A stretch of DNA of 34,204 nt from Sphingopyxis sp. (GCA_013821905.1 PNJO01000011.1:1-34204); one strand, 5' to 3'. Shown: positions 1 to 9,412, counted from the first letter of the stretch. The notes: generated from the sequence alone by a model not told the origin. Numbers and translations: made by a program.

Positions 1-416
1 GGGGGGCAACGGCCACTCACCACCCCATTGCCGTCATTTCTGCGCTGATCCGGACGAATGACAGCAATCGGCCAACGCCGACATGTCCGCCATCGACCCG
101 AACAGCATCGCCAAACGGCAAGGTCGCTGCCTCACCCCGCCGACGCTGCGCCATTTTTCGCTGTCCTACATTATTCGCGCCGCATAACGTCGCCCGATGA
201 TCCGCTCCGCCCTTCCCCTCTCCCCGCCCTCACCCCCGCCGCCACCCGCAGGGGAAGCGAAACAGAGGGGGATGTAGTGTGACCTTTGTGACCTTCCGGG
301 CAGAATGGCGCGGCGCGGCAATCCGGCGGCGACTCCCGTCTTCGCCGCGCGGACTTGCCCAGCCGCCAAAGCCCGCTAGACAGGCACATTAAACTCGCGG
401 GGGACGCAGCTATATT

Positions 417-1778
417 ATGGAACGCCTGATCGGTCTGCTCGGCATTGTCGCATTGCTTGCGATTGCCGTGCTTTTTTCCTCGAACCGCCGCTGGATTCGC
501 CTGCGCGTCGTCGTCCCCGCTTTCCTGCTCCAGGCCGGTTTCGCGCTGCTCGTCCTCGGCACGCCGTGGGGCCGCAAGGTCATCCAGGCGATGTCGAGCG
601 GCGTGTCGAACCTTTTGAGCTATGCCGACGAGGGTACGCGCTTCCTCTTCGGCGAGGTGCTGACGCAGCCGCCTTACGGCAAGGCGGTGTTCGCGATCGG
701 CGCGCTGCCCGTCATCGTCTTCTTCGCCTCGCTGATCTCGGTCCTCTATTATCTGGGTGTCATGCAGCAGATCATCAAATGGGTCGGCGGCGCGATCCAG
801 AAGATCACCGGCGTGACCAAGGTCGAAAGCCTCGGCGCCGCGGCGAACATCTTCGTCGGGCAGAGCGAAAGCCCGCTCGTCATCCGCCCCTATCTCGCCG
901 GGCTCACCCCGTCGCAGCTTTTCACGGTAATGACCGTCGGCATGGCGGGCGTCGCCGGGACGATCCTCGGCGCCTATGCCGGGATGATCGGCGAACATCT
1001 GCTCCCCTATCTGCTCGCCGCGAGCTTCATGTCGGCGCCGGGCGGCATCCTGATGGCCAAGATCATGATGCCCGACGATCCCAAGGATATCGGGATCGAA
1101 CCCGTGGTGATGCCCGAGGCGAGCCACGACGAGGAAAAGCCCGCAAACATCATCATGGCGGCGGCGCAGGGCGCGCAGACCGGTGTGCGGCTGGCGGTCG
1201 CAGTCGGCGCGATGGTGCTCGCTTTCGTCGCGCTCGTCGCGCTCGCCAACGGCCTGCTCGCCGGGATCGGCGGCTGGTTCGGCTATGAAGGCTGGTCGTT
1301 CCAGTCGATCATCGGCCAGATCTTCCGCCCCGTCATGTGGCTGATGGGCGTGCCCTGGGCCGAATCGGACAGCGCCGGCGCGCTGTTCGGGACCAAGGTG
1401 GTGCTCAACGAATTCGTCGCCTTCATCGACCTCGGCAACATGCAGAAAGCCGGCGCGCTGTCGCCCGCGGCGATCGCGATCGGCACCTTTGCGCTGTGCG
1501 GCTTCGCCAATTTCAGCTCGATCGCGATCCAGATGGCGGTGACCGGCGGCCTCGCCCCGAACCAGCGCCCGATGATCGCACGGCTGGGGCTGAAGGCGCT
1601 GCTCGCGGGCAGTCTTTCGAACCTGATGTCGGCGGCGCTCGCCGGCCTGATCCTCAGCGTCACGCCGCCGCTGACGACGCCCGAGACCGCCGGACCCGCA
1701 ACCGCGGATCCCGCTCCGAAGGCTGCGGCTGCCCCAACCGCCGAAACACCGGCGGCGCCCCCCGCCAAGGCGCCCTGA
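417..1778 (+). CDS. Concentrative nucleoside transporter (NupC/CNT family)
   Basis: 453-aa hydrophobic ORF with CNT-like segments (NIFVGQSESPLVIRPYL, GTKVVLNEFVAFIDL, CGFANFSSIAIQ). Confidence 0.93.
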   Translation: MERLIGLLGIVALLAIAVLFSSNRRWIRLRVVVPAFLLQAGFALLVLGTPWGRKVIQAMSSGVSNLLSYADEGTRFLFGEVLTQPPYGKAVFAIGALPVIVFFASLISVLYYLGVMQQIIKWVGGAIQKITGVTKVESLGAAANIFVGQSESPLVIRPYLAGLTPSQLFTVMTVGMAGVAGTILGAYAGMIGEHLLPYLLAASFMSAPGGILMAKIMMPDDPKDIGIEPVVMPEASHDEEKPANIIMAAAQGAQTGVRLAVAVGAMVLAFVALVALANGLLAGIGGWFGYEGWSFQSIIGQIFRPVMWLMGVPWAESDSAGALFGTKVVLNEFVAFIDLGNMQKAGALSPAAIAIGTFALCGFANFSSIAIQMAVTGGLAPNQRPMIARLGLKALLAGSLSNLMSAALAGLILSVTPPLTTPETAGPATADPAPKAAAAPTAETPAAPPAKAP

Positions 1779-1907
1779 CGCACCGCAACCGGCGCAGCAC
1801 CGCTCCTTGAGGGAGCGGGCTTGGGAGAATTTGCAAGCGACCTCCGCTTGGCGTAAGCTTCGGGGATAACGAGAATCCCGGATCGCATTCGCTCAAGGGA
1901 GGTTGTC

Positions 1908-2519
1908 ATGAAAAACGCCTATCGTTTGTCGGTCCTCGCCGCGGTCGTCGCGGTTGCAGGCGCCGGATCGCTCGCCACCTCGACTGCCCAGACCCCCGAA
2001 GACCGCATGTACCGGCCGCCCGAGGCGACGATCTATCGCGACGCCGCCTACAAGGGGCCGGCGGTTTTCATCGGCGAAGAGAAACCGAATCTGGGCCTCA
2101 GCTGGCCGGTCAACTCGATCCGCGTCGCGAGCGGGCGCTGGGAGCTGTGCGAGCGCACCCGCTTTCGCGGCCAGTGCCGCACCGTCGATCGCGACACGCC
2201 GATACTGAACAATGTGCTGCGCGGCCTGACGATCCAGTCGATCCGTCCCGTCGGCACCGGCGGCGGATGGAATCCCAATCCGCCCGCGAACGACCAGGTT
2301 GCGCGCGGCAATTTTGCGGAATTCCATACCCAGCCGTCGGAGCGCAGTGCGCGCGTGCTTGCCTGCGCACGCGGTTCCGCCACCGCCAATTGTGCAGCGC
2401 AGACCGCCGATAGCTGGTGCCGCTCGATCGGGTGGAACGGCTCGGCGCGCGAGCATTTGGAAACCGTCAGCGGCCGCGTCTATCTGGCCGACGTGCTGTG
2501 CGTCCGCTCGGGCTATTGA
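1908..2519 (+). CDS. Secreted beta/gamma-crystallin-like protein
   Basis: N-terminal signal peptide; crystallin-like ATIYRDAAYKGPAVFIGEEKPNL...SIRVASGRWELCERTRFRGQC; RBS ggagg upstream. Confidence 0.75.
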   Translation: MKNAYRLSVLAAVVAVAGAGSLATSTAQTPEDRMYRPPEATIYRDAAYKGPAVFIGEEKPNLGLSWPVNSIRVASGRWELCERTRFRGQCRTVDRDTPILNNVLRGLTIQSIRPVGTGGGWNPNPPANDQVARGNFAEFHTQPSERSARVLACARGSATANCAAQTADSWCRSIGWNGSAREHLETVSGRVYLADVLCVRSGY

Positions 2520-2533
2520 AGGGGGGAGCGGCC

Positions 2534-2857
2534 ATGATGCAGACTGCGCGAATCCTGTCGGCAGCCGGCGCGATCGGCGCGCTGGCCGCCTGCGCCTCGA
2601 TCGGCGGGCCGGGCGTCAGCACCTATTATGAATGCGAGCGGGGAACGCGATTGAAGGTCGATTTTCTTCGCGACGGCGCGCTTGTCAGCGTGAATGGCGG
2701 GCCCGCCCGTCCGCTGCGCCAGGTTCCCGCCGCCAGCGGCACCGCCTATGAAAATGCCAATGGCTGGCGCCTGCACACCAAGGCCGGCGAAGCGGTCTGG
2801 AACACCGAATTGCGCACAGCGCCCGAAAGCTGCCGCACGATCGCCGTTCCCCGCTGA
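2534..2857 (+). CDS. Lipoprotein with MliC-like (C-type lysozyme inhibitor) domain
   Basis: Start at ATG 2534 (MMQTARILSAAGAIGALAACAS lipobox) rather than the track start 2417; YYECERGTRLKVDF motif. Confidence 0.65.
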   Translation: MMQTARILSAAGAIGALAACASIGGPGVSTYYECERGTRLKVDFLRDGALVSVNGGPARPLRQVPAASGTAYENANGWRLHTKAGEAVWNTELRTAPESCRTIAVPR

Positions 2858-2876
2858 GATCGGCGGGCGTGCCGGT

Positions 2877-3365
2877 TCAGGGCCGCGCCGGCGCCTTGCA
2901 GCCGCGCTCGAGCCCGACGCCTTTCAGAAAGCCGCGGCGCACCGTTCCCGCATAGACGGCCAGCGCATAACGCCGCCGTTCGGCATTGGCGCCGGTGACT
3001 TCGCCGATCAGGCCGCGAAAGGGGATGATCGACCCCGCGACCGACCCGGCGACGCGGCCAGCGGTTTCCTCGCGCTTTTGCCCGCGACTCTTATCGACCT
3101 GCTCGTTGACGTCGGGGCCGAGCACTGCGTCGAGTTCGCCGATCTCGCGCACGATCGCCGCGCATTTGCCGAGGCCGGCGAGCGAATAGGGATCGCCCTG
3201 GATCGACAGCAGTTTCGCCGGGACCTCCTTGCCGTCAAACGGCTCGGCAACGGTGTTTGCAGTGTCCTTGATCGTCGAATCCTCGGGCGCGCCCTGTTGG
3301 GCAGCGACGCCGGCCGGCAGGACGAAAGCGACAATCGCGGCGGCCATCAACATGTTTCTGCGCAT
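2877..3365 (-). CDS. Hypothetical secreted protein
   Basis: Signal peptide MRRNMLMAAAIVAFVLPAGVAAQ, glycine-rich hydrophobic segment AGRVAGSVAGSIIPFRGLIGEV. Confidence 0.7.
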   Translation of the reverse strand: MRRNMLMAAAIVAFVLPAGVAAQQGAPEDSTIKDTANTVAEPFDGKEVPAKLLSIQGDPYSLAGLGKCAAIVREIGELDAVLGPDVNEQVDKSRGQKREETAGRVAGSVAGSIIPFRGLIGEVTGANAERRRYALAVYAGTVRRGFLKGVGLERGCKAPARP

Positions 3366-3502
3366 GATCCGTTCCCTGTCATTCGAGCGATTTCGTCAGG
3401 AATTCAACGATCTGTCCGGCCGTTCGTTCCCCCGTCCCGACGCGTCCGCGATTGTGCCCCCCGCGCCGACGCCCGTCCAGACCTTATTCGGACGCGCCGG
3501 CG

Positions 3503-4042
3503 TCAGGCCGTCAAGGCGAGCAGGGCGGCACCGGCGAGCGCGGCCGCGGTCGGATAGGCGGTCAGCCCGAAGCCGAAAGCGCGACCCGCGGCGCCGCGCG
3601 CATAGCCGATCGCGAAGGCGATGCGACCGGCGACGAAGAGCAGGACGAGCGCCGCGAGCACCGCCATCCGGTCGGGCGGCAGCAGCGACGCCAGCGCCAT
3701 ATGCGTGGGCAGCGCGAGCACGACCTGCTCGAGCGTGTTCTGGAGGATCGCGCGCGACCGGCGGACGGCGGGGCTTTCGGACGGCGACGCGCTGCCGCCG
3801 ATATCCTCGGCCGACAGGAAACGCTGGGTCGCGACGCGGCCGATGGCGACGCCGAGGCAAAGCAGCACGGCGAGATCCAGCCGGAGCGCGAGCGCGAGGC
3901 GCACCGCGAGGTCGTCGGTTCGCGCCATCCAGGCGTCACCCGCCCCCCAGGCGAGCCAAAGCACGAGCGCCGTGACCGCGGCCGCCGCGAACGAATGCCG
4001 GGCGACGCCGCGCTGTTCGCGGGCCAGATCGCCCGGCGCCAT
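3503..4042 (-). CDS. MAPEG family membrane protein
   Basis: Four hydrophobic segments, RAILQNTLEQVVLALPTHMALA and AGRIAFAIGYARG resemble MAPEG signatures. Confidence 0.72.
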   Translation of the reverse strand: MAPGDLAREQRGVARHSFAAAAVTALVLWLAWGAGDAWMARTDDLAVRLALALRLDLAVLLCLGVAIGRVATQRFLSAEDIGGSASPSESPAVRRSRAILQNTLEQVVLALPTHMALASLLPPDRMAVLAALVLLFVAGRIAFAIGYARGAAGRAFGFGLTAYPTAAALAGAALLALTA

Positions 4043-4044
4043 AG

Positions 4045-4911
4045 TCAGCGCGTCGGCACAGGCGTCTCGCCCGTCCAGTCATAAAAGCCGCGCCCCGCCT
4101 TTTTGCCGACCCAGCCCGCCTCGACATATTGGACGAGCAGCGGCGCTGGGCGGAATTTGGGATCGCCGGTACCCGACTGGAGCACGCGGATGATTTCGAG
4201 GCAGGTATCGAGCCCGATGAAGTCGGCGAGCGTGATCGGGCCCATCGGATGGTTGAGGCCCAAACGACAACCCGCGTCGATGTCCTGCATCGTCGCAACG
4301 CCCTCGCCGAGCGCGAAGATGGCTTCGTTGATCAGTGGCATCAGCACGCGGTTGACGATGAAGCCCGGCGCGTCGTTGGCGTGGACGATCTCCTTGCCGA
4401 GCCCGCGGCCATAGGCCTCGACCTTGGCCAGCGTGTCGTCGCTGGTCGCGAGGCCGCGGATCAGCTCGATCAGGCCCATGACGGGAACCGGGTTGAAGAA
4501 ATGGACGCCGATGAAACGCGCCGGATCGGGCGCCGCCTGCGCGAGGCGGGTGATCGGGATCGAGCTGGTGTTCGACGCGAGGATCGCGTTCGTCGACAGA
4601 TGCGGGCCGACGCTGGCGAAGATCGCGCGCTTGATCTCCTCGCGTTCGGTCGCCGCCTCGACGACGAGATCGGCGGGGGCGAAAGCGGAATGATCGGCGA
4701 CGGGCGTGATGCGGCCGAGCAGTGCGTCGGCGTCGCCCTGGCTCATTTTCTCCTTGGCGACGAGGCGGCCGAGCGCCTTGGCGATGCCGGCCTTGCCCGC
4801 TTCGGCGCGCGCGAGATCGATGTCGGAGAGCAGCACGTCGTGGCCGGCGCCTGCCGACACCTGCGCGATGCCCGCGCCCATTTGCCCTGCCCCGATGACG
4901 CCTACGATCAT
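4045..4911 (-). CDS. 3-hydroxybutyryl-CoA dehydrogenase
   Basis: GVIGAGQMGAGIAQV Rossmann motif, IGVHFFNPVPVMGLIELIRG, NHPMGPITLADFIGLD. Confidence 0.93.
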   Translation of the reverse strand: MIVGVIGAGQMGAGIAQVSAGAGHDVLLSDIDLARAEAGKAGIAKALGRLVAKEKMSQGDADALLGRITPVADHSAFAPADLVVEAATEREEIKRAIFASVGPHLSTNAILASNTSSIPITRLAQAAPDPARFIGVHFFNPVPVMGLIELIRGLATSDDTLAKVEAYGRGLGKEIVHANDAPGFIVNRVLMPLINEAIFALGEGVATMQDIDAGCRLGLNHPMGPITLADFIGLDTCLEIIRVLQSGTGDPKFRPAPLLVQYVEAGWVGKKAGRGFYDWTGETPVPTR

Positions 4912-4968
4912 TGCCTGCCCTTTCGCTGGAAACCCTGCCCCGTGCCCCTACGGTCTGGGGCATGAGCG

Positions 4969-5955
4969 TCAAGGGGCGGAACGGAATTCGGTCGCTTCGG
5001 CGAGGATGAGCGCGAAGGCCGGATCGACATCGTCCCACGTCGCGAGCGGGGTCCAGCCGCCCGCGCGGAGGAGCAGGTTGGCGTCGCGCACGCCATATTT
5101 ATGGCTGTTCTCGCTGTGGATCGTCTCTCCCTTCGCCATATGATAGGCGCGGCCGTCGACGGTGAAATCCATGTCGCACGCGGCGACGAGGTGCATTTCG
5201 ATCCGCGCATGAACATCGTCCCAGACCGCGCGGTGGGAGAAATTGTCGACCGGAATGTCGCCGCCAAGCTCGCGGTTGATGCGTTCGAGCAGGTTGAGGT
5301 TGAACGCCGCGGTCACCCCCGCCGGATCGTCGTAGGCGCGTTCGAGCACGCCGATATCCTTGATCCGGTCGACCCCGATCAGCATCAGCGCCCCGTCGCC
5401 GAGCGTCCCGCGCCAATTCCGCAGCAGGTCGACGCCGGTGCGCGCCACCATGTTGCCGATCGTGCTTCCCGGAAAGAAGCCGAGCTTGGGCAGCGGACAG
5501 ATTTCGCGCGGGAGCGCGACCTTCTGGGTGAAGTCGGCCTCGACCGGATAGATGGCAAGCCCCGGAAAGCGCGCGGCGAGCGCCGCGGCGCTGTCGCGGA
5601 GGAAATCGCCCGAAATATCGACCGGCACATAGGCGGCGGGCGCGATCGCGTCGAGCAGCAGCGGGGTCTTGGTCGAGCTGCCCGAACCCAGTTCGACAAC
5701 CGCGCGGCCCGGCCCGATAATGGCGGCCATTTCGCCCGCGTGGCGCGTCAGCAGGTCGGTTTCGCTGCGCGTTGGATAATATTCGGGTAGCGCGGTGATA
5801 TCCTCGAACAGCGCCGAGCCGGTCGCGTCGTAGAACCAGCGCGCGGGCACCGCCTTCTGCAGTTGCGACAGGCCGGCGTGGACGTCGGCGCGAAAGGCGA
5901 TGTCGACGCCTGCATCGTCCGCCGAAACCTGACGAAGATTGCGCACGACGCTCAT
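4969..5955 (-). CDS. egtD: L-histidine N-alpha-methyltransferase
   Basis: FYDATGSALFEDITALPEYYPTRSETDLL, ELGSGSSTKT, FFPGSTIGN: EgtD hallmarks; 16 bp downstream of egtB. Confidence 0.95.
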   Translation of the reverse strand: MSVVRNLRQVSADDAGVDIAFRADVHAGLSQLQKAVPARWFYDATGSALFEDITALPEYYPTRSETDLLTRHAGEMAAIIGPGRAVVELGSGSSTKTPLLLDAIAPAAYVPVDISGDFLRDSAAALAARFPGLAIYPVEADFTQKVALPREICPLPKLGFFPGSTIGNMVARTGVDLLRNWRGTLGDGALMLIGVDRIKDIGVLERAYDDPAGVTAAFNLNLLERINRELGGDIPVDNFSHRAVWDDVHARIEMHLVAACDMDFTVDGRAYHMAKGETIHSENSHKYGVRDANLLLRAGGWTPLATWDDVDPAFALILAEATEFRSAP

Positions 5956-5971
5956 GATCGGGGGGCCATGA

Positions 5972-7243
5972 TCAAAGATCCTTCGCGAGACGGAGGCCGG
6001 TGAATTGCCAGCGCTGGTGGGGGTAGAAGAAATTGCGGTAGGCGGCGCGCATATGGCCGCGCGGGGTCGCGCAGCTGCCGCCGCGCAGGACGAACTGGCC
6101 GCTCATGAACTTGCCATTATACTCGCCGACCGCGCCCGGCGCGGCGCGGAAACCGGGATAGGGGCGATAGGCGCTGCCGGTCCATTCCCACACGCTGCCG
6201 AACATCTGTTGCAGATCGGCGTCACCGTCGGCGGCGAGCGGCTGAACGGGTCCCGCCGCATCGAGTTGCTGGCCGCCCGACGGATCGAGCGCGGCCGCCG
6301 CGGCTTCCCATTCAAACTCGGTGGGCAGGCGCGCACCGGCCCATGTCGCAAAGGCGTCGGCCTCGAAAAAGCTGATGTGCGTCACGGGCGCGGCGGGGTC
6401 GATGTCCTGCCATCCCGACAGGGTGAAAGTTTGGCCGCCCTGCCAATAGGCGGGTGCCTCGACGCCCCCGGCCTGCACCCAGGCCCAGCCGTCGCTGAGC
6501 CAGAGCGAGGGGGCATGATAGCCGCCGTCGTCGATGAACTGGCGCCATTCGCCGTTGGTGACCGGACGGCTGGCGAGCGCGTGCGGGGCGAGCAACACCG
6601 CGTGGCGCGGCCCTTCGCAGTCGAAGGCGAAACCGTCGCCCGCATCGCCGATCTCCACGATGCCCTCGGCACCCTTCACCCATTTTACCGCGGAAAACTG
6701 CGTAACTTCACTCGCGATCACGCCTTCGCGCGGCCACACTGCCGGGCCGAGGGGGTTCTGCGCGAAGAGATGCTTGAGGTCGGTGAGCAGCAGTTCCTGA
6801 TGCTGCTGCTCGTGGTGGATGCCGAGTTCGACCAGCGCCCGCGCCGCGGGCGGCAGGTCGGGCAGCGCGGTCTGCACCGCGACGTCGACATGCGCGCGCC
6901 AGACGCAGATTTCGTCGAGCGAGGGACGCGTCAGCAGGCCGCGCTGCGGGCGCGCGTGGCGCGGTCCCTCTGCCTCATAATAGGAGTTGAAAAGATAGGG
7001 ATAGCGCGCGTCGAACAGCGCATAGCCCGGCACATGGTCGCGCAGGACGAAGGTTTCGAAAAACCATGTCGTGTGCGCGAGGTGCCATTTGGCGGGCGAT
7101 GCATCGGGCATCGACTGTGCGCTCGCATCGGCGTCGGACAGGTTGGCGACGAGGTCGAGCGACAGGCGGCGCGTCGCGGCGAAGCGACGGGCCAGATCCT
7201 CCACCGGATCGGTAAGGGTCGAGGCGGCGGTGCGGCTGGCCAT
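5972..7243 (-). CDS. egtB: Ergothioneine biosynthesis sulfoxide synthase EgtB
   Basis: DinB-type HLAHTTWFFETF and HHEQQHQELLLTDLKH iron ligands plus FGE-sulfatase domain (FGSVWEWTGSAYRPYPGF, LRGGSCATPRGHMRAAYRNFFYPHQRWQFTGLRLAKD). Confidence 0.96.
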   Translation of the reverse strand: MASRTAASTLTDPVEDLARRFAATRRLSLDLVANLSDADASAQSMPDASPAKWHLAHTTWFFETFVLRDHVPGYALFDARYPYLFNSYYEAEGPRHARPQRGLLTRPSLDEICVWRAHVDVAVQTALPDLPPAARALVELGIHHEQQHQELLLTDLKHLFAQNPLGPAVWPREGVIASEVTQFSAVKWVKGAEGIVEIGDAGDGFAFDCEGPRHAVLLAPHALASRPVTNGEWRQFIDDGGYHAPSLWLSDGWAWVQAGGVEAPAYWQGGQTFTLSGWQDIDPAAPVTHISFFEADAFATWAGARLPTEFEWEAAAAALDPSGGQQLDAAGPVQPLAADGDADLQQMFGSVWEWTGSAYRPYPGFRAAPGAVGEYNGKFMSGQFVLRGGSCATPRGHMRAAYRNFFYPHQRWQFTGLRLAKDL

Positions 7244-7344
7244 GCTGAGACAATCCCCCGAGGTTCGATTCGGTTTCGCGTCGGACCCGATTATGGTTAC
7301 GCCGCGACCGAAAGTCTAGAACATTAAGGGAACAATATCATTGC

Positions 7345-7421
7345 TTCGTCATGCCGGACGTGATCCGGCATCCATTGTCCCGACGTCGCGGTGGACCCCG
7401 GATCAAGTTCGGGGTGACGAA
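7345..7421. repeat. REP/BIME-like bipartite palindrome (element a)
   Basis: GTC-ATGCCGGA-CGTGA-TCCGGCAT ... CCCCGGATCAAGTTCGGGG-TGAC. Confidence 0.85.
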
Positions 7422-7441
7422 ATTTTGCGATCGACCCGCGC

Positions 7442-7558
7442 TTACCAGTCAGCAAAGACCCACCCGACAAAGAGGAGGAACGCGCCGACAAGACCCAGCA
7501 GTACCGCAACCGTCGCGACGACGCCAAAGACCCGGGATTTCCTGTCCGAATAGCTCAA
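7442..7558 (-). CDS. Small single-pass membrane protein, 38 aa (TTG start), not in the ORF track
   Basis: Translates as (M)SYSDRKSRVFGVVATVAVLLGLVGAFLLFVGWVFADW*; TTG start overlaps the TGA stop of the upstream adenosyltransferase (TTGA). Confidence 0.6.
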   Translation of the reverse strand: MSYSDRKSRVFGVVATVAVLLGLVGAFLLFVGWVFADW

Positions 7559-8136
7559 CGCGTCGCGCCGGGTTTCCAGAGGACATCGCCGCCGGCCGCC
7601 GCGTTAATGTGGCGCGTCATCACGAAAAGATGGTCCGACAATCGGTTGAGATAGTTGAGGGCGAGCGGGTTGAGGTCCCGTTCCGCGTTCGCCGCGACGG
7701 CCGCGCGTTCGGCGCGGCGTGCGACCGCGCGCGCCAGATGCAGCCGCGCCGCCGCCTCGGTCCCGCCGGGCAGGATGAAGCTTTTGAGCGGTTCGAGCGC
7801 GTCGTTCATCCGGTCGATCTCGTCCTCCAGCCGCGCGATCTGGCCCGGCACGATGCGCAGCGCCATGTCGTGCGGGCCGAAGCCGAACTGGATGTCGGGC
7901 GGGGTGGCGAGGTCGGCGCCGAGGTCGAACAGCTCGTTCTGGACGCGGACAAGCATCGCCGCCTCTTCGCTCGCCGGATCGAGCGCGGCGGCGGCGAGGC
8001 CGACCGCGCTGTTCGCTTCGTCGACGTCGCCGATCGCCGCCATCAGCGGTGCCGACTTCGCGATGCGCGAGCCGTCGACGAGGCCCGTCGTGCCGTCGTC
8101 GCCAGTGCGCGTGTAGATCTTGTTGAGCTTGACCAT
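7555..8136 (-). CDS. Cob(I)alamin adenosyltransferase, PduO type
   Basis: MVKLNKIYTRTGDDGTTGLVDGSRI N-terminus and RLSDHLFVMTRHIN C-terminal motif. Confidence 0.95.
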   Translation of the reverse strand: MVKLNKIYTRTGDDGTTGLVDGSRIAKSAPLMAAIGDVDEANSAVGLAAAALDPASEEAAMLVRVQNELFDLGADLATPPDIQFGFGPHDMALRIVPGQIARLEDEIDRMNDALEPLKSFILPGGTEAAARLHLARAVARRAERAAVAANAERDLNPLALNYLNRLSDHLFVMTRHINAAAGGDVLWKPGATR

Positions 8137-8155
8137 CGGAAAAGGCCGGCCGGCC

Positions 8156-8380
8156 TTATGAACCGGCGGCAGTGACGCCGATGATGATCAGCAGGATGAT
8201 CGTGATCGCCTGCCACTTCACGCGGGCCATCATCATCTTGTTCTGCATCACCTGGTTTTCGTGGACATTGCCGTCGATCGCGGCCTGATGCCCCTTGGCG
8301 AAATAGAGGAGCCCGCGCGCGAGCGAGAAGAGGACGAGGCCGGCGGCCGCGACGACCGCAAGGACGAGGATGATCTGCAT
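8156..8380 (-). CDS. HIG1-domain / twin transmembrane protein
   Basis: Two hydrophobic helices separated by GHQAAIDGNVHENQVMQNKMMMARVKWQA. Confidence 0.8.
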   Translation of the reverse strand: MQIILVLAVVAAAGLVLFSLARGLLYFAKGHQAAIDGNVHENQVMQNKMMMARVKWQAITIILLIIIGVTAAGS

Positions 8381-8389
8381 GGTCCCATT

Positions 8390-9253
8390 TTAGGGATTTT
8401 GCAGCGAATAGCCAGCGGGAAGCCGCTCGGCGAGCAAATCGGCCGCGAGCGCCCGGCCGTCGACGCCCGCATCGCGGAGCGAAGCGAGCGAGGCGGCGGC
8501 GTCTCGCTTGGCGAGGCGCTTGCCGTCGGGACCGCAGATCAGGCGGTGGTGGCGATAGGCGGGGACCCACAGGCCGAGCAGCGCCTGGAGCAGGCGGTGG
8601 ACATCGGTCGAGGCGATCAGGTCGGCGCCGCGGATGACATGCGTCACCCCCATATCGGCATCGTCGAGGGTGCTCGCGAGATGATAGCTGGCGGGCGCGT
8701 CCTTGCGCGCGAGCACGACATCGCCGTGCGCGGCGGGGTCGGCGCGGCGCATCCCCCGCCCCTGCTCTTCCCAGTCGAGTTCGCCTGCCAGCGCGACCGC
8801 GCGCGCCATGTCGAGACGCCAGGCGTGCGGCTCGCCGTCCAGGCGGCGTTCGCGTTCGGACGGCGCCAGCGAGCGGCAGGTGCCGGGATAGAGCACGCCG
8901 GAGGGCCCGTGCGGCGCGGCGAGGCTCGCGGCGATATCGGCGCGGGTGCAGAAGCAGGGATAGACCAGCCCCCGCGCGCCGAGATCGGCGAGCGCCGCCT
9001 GATAGGCGCCGAGCCGCTGCGACTGGCGGACGGGCGCCCCGTCCCAGCCGATCCCGAGCCAGGCGAGATCGGCGAGCGACGCCGCGACATATTCCTCGCG
9101 CGAGCGGCTGCCGTCGATATCGTCGATGCGGATGCGGAACTGCCCGCCCGCCGCGCGCGCCGCACTGTGGGCGAGCAGCGCGCTATAGGCGTGACCGAGG
9201 TGCAGCTCGCCGGTGGGGCTGGGGGCGAAGCGGGTCAGCATCGCCGGTCCCAT
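8390..9253 (-). CDS. gluQRS: Glutamyl-Q tRNA(Asp) synthetase
   Basis: FAPSPTGELHLGHAYSALLAH HIGH motif, CFCTRADI, GPDGKRLAKRD; short class I GluRS-like protein without an anticodon domain. Confidence 0.94.
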   Translation of the reverse strand: MGPAMLTRFAPSPTGELHLGHAYSALLAHSAARAAGGQFRIRIDDIDGSRSREEYVAASLADLAWLGIGWDGAPVRQSQRLGAYQAALADLGARGLVYPCFCTRADIAASLAAPHGPSGVLYPGTCRSLAPSERERRLDGEPHAWRLDMARAVALAGELDWEEQGRGMRRADPAAHGDVVLARKDAPASYHLASTLDDADMGVTHVIRGADLIASTDVHRLLQALLGLWVPAYRHHRLICGPDGKRLAKRDAAASLASLRDAGVDGRALAADLLAERLPAGYSLQNP

Positions 9254-9327
9254 GAATCCATATGCTGTGCCGAGTCAAAGCGAATCATTCCATATCTTGC
9301 GACATATGCCCCCTTGACGCCAGAATC
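9254..9327. promoter_or_regulatory. Cluster of four GANTC (CcrM-type) sites upstream of the HNH gene
   Basis: GAATC 9254, GAGTC 9272, GAATC 9282, GAATC 9323. Confidence 0.5.
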
Positions 9328-9412
9328 TGATGCGGCATGTAATGATGGTGTCACGCAGGGAAGGCAGTGGCGCGCCATCCCGCGCAGCATAAGGGGGCAG
9401 CGTTACCTAGCC

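Noticed and set aside
58-282. 74-aa plus-strand ORF at the left edge
   Set aside because: No start context or domain; runs through low-complexity C-rich sequence
171-1127. 318-aa minus-strand ORF overlapping the transporter
   Set aside because: Shadow frame of the CNT gene with biased composition
7555-8390. Possible cobalamin riboswitch for the adenosyltransferase gene
   Set aside because: Upstream is the tightly packed HIG1/gluQRS operon; no room for, or sequence of, a B12 box
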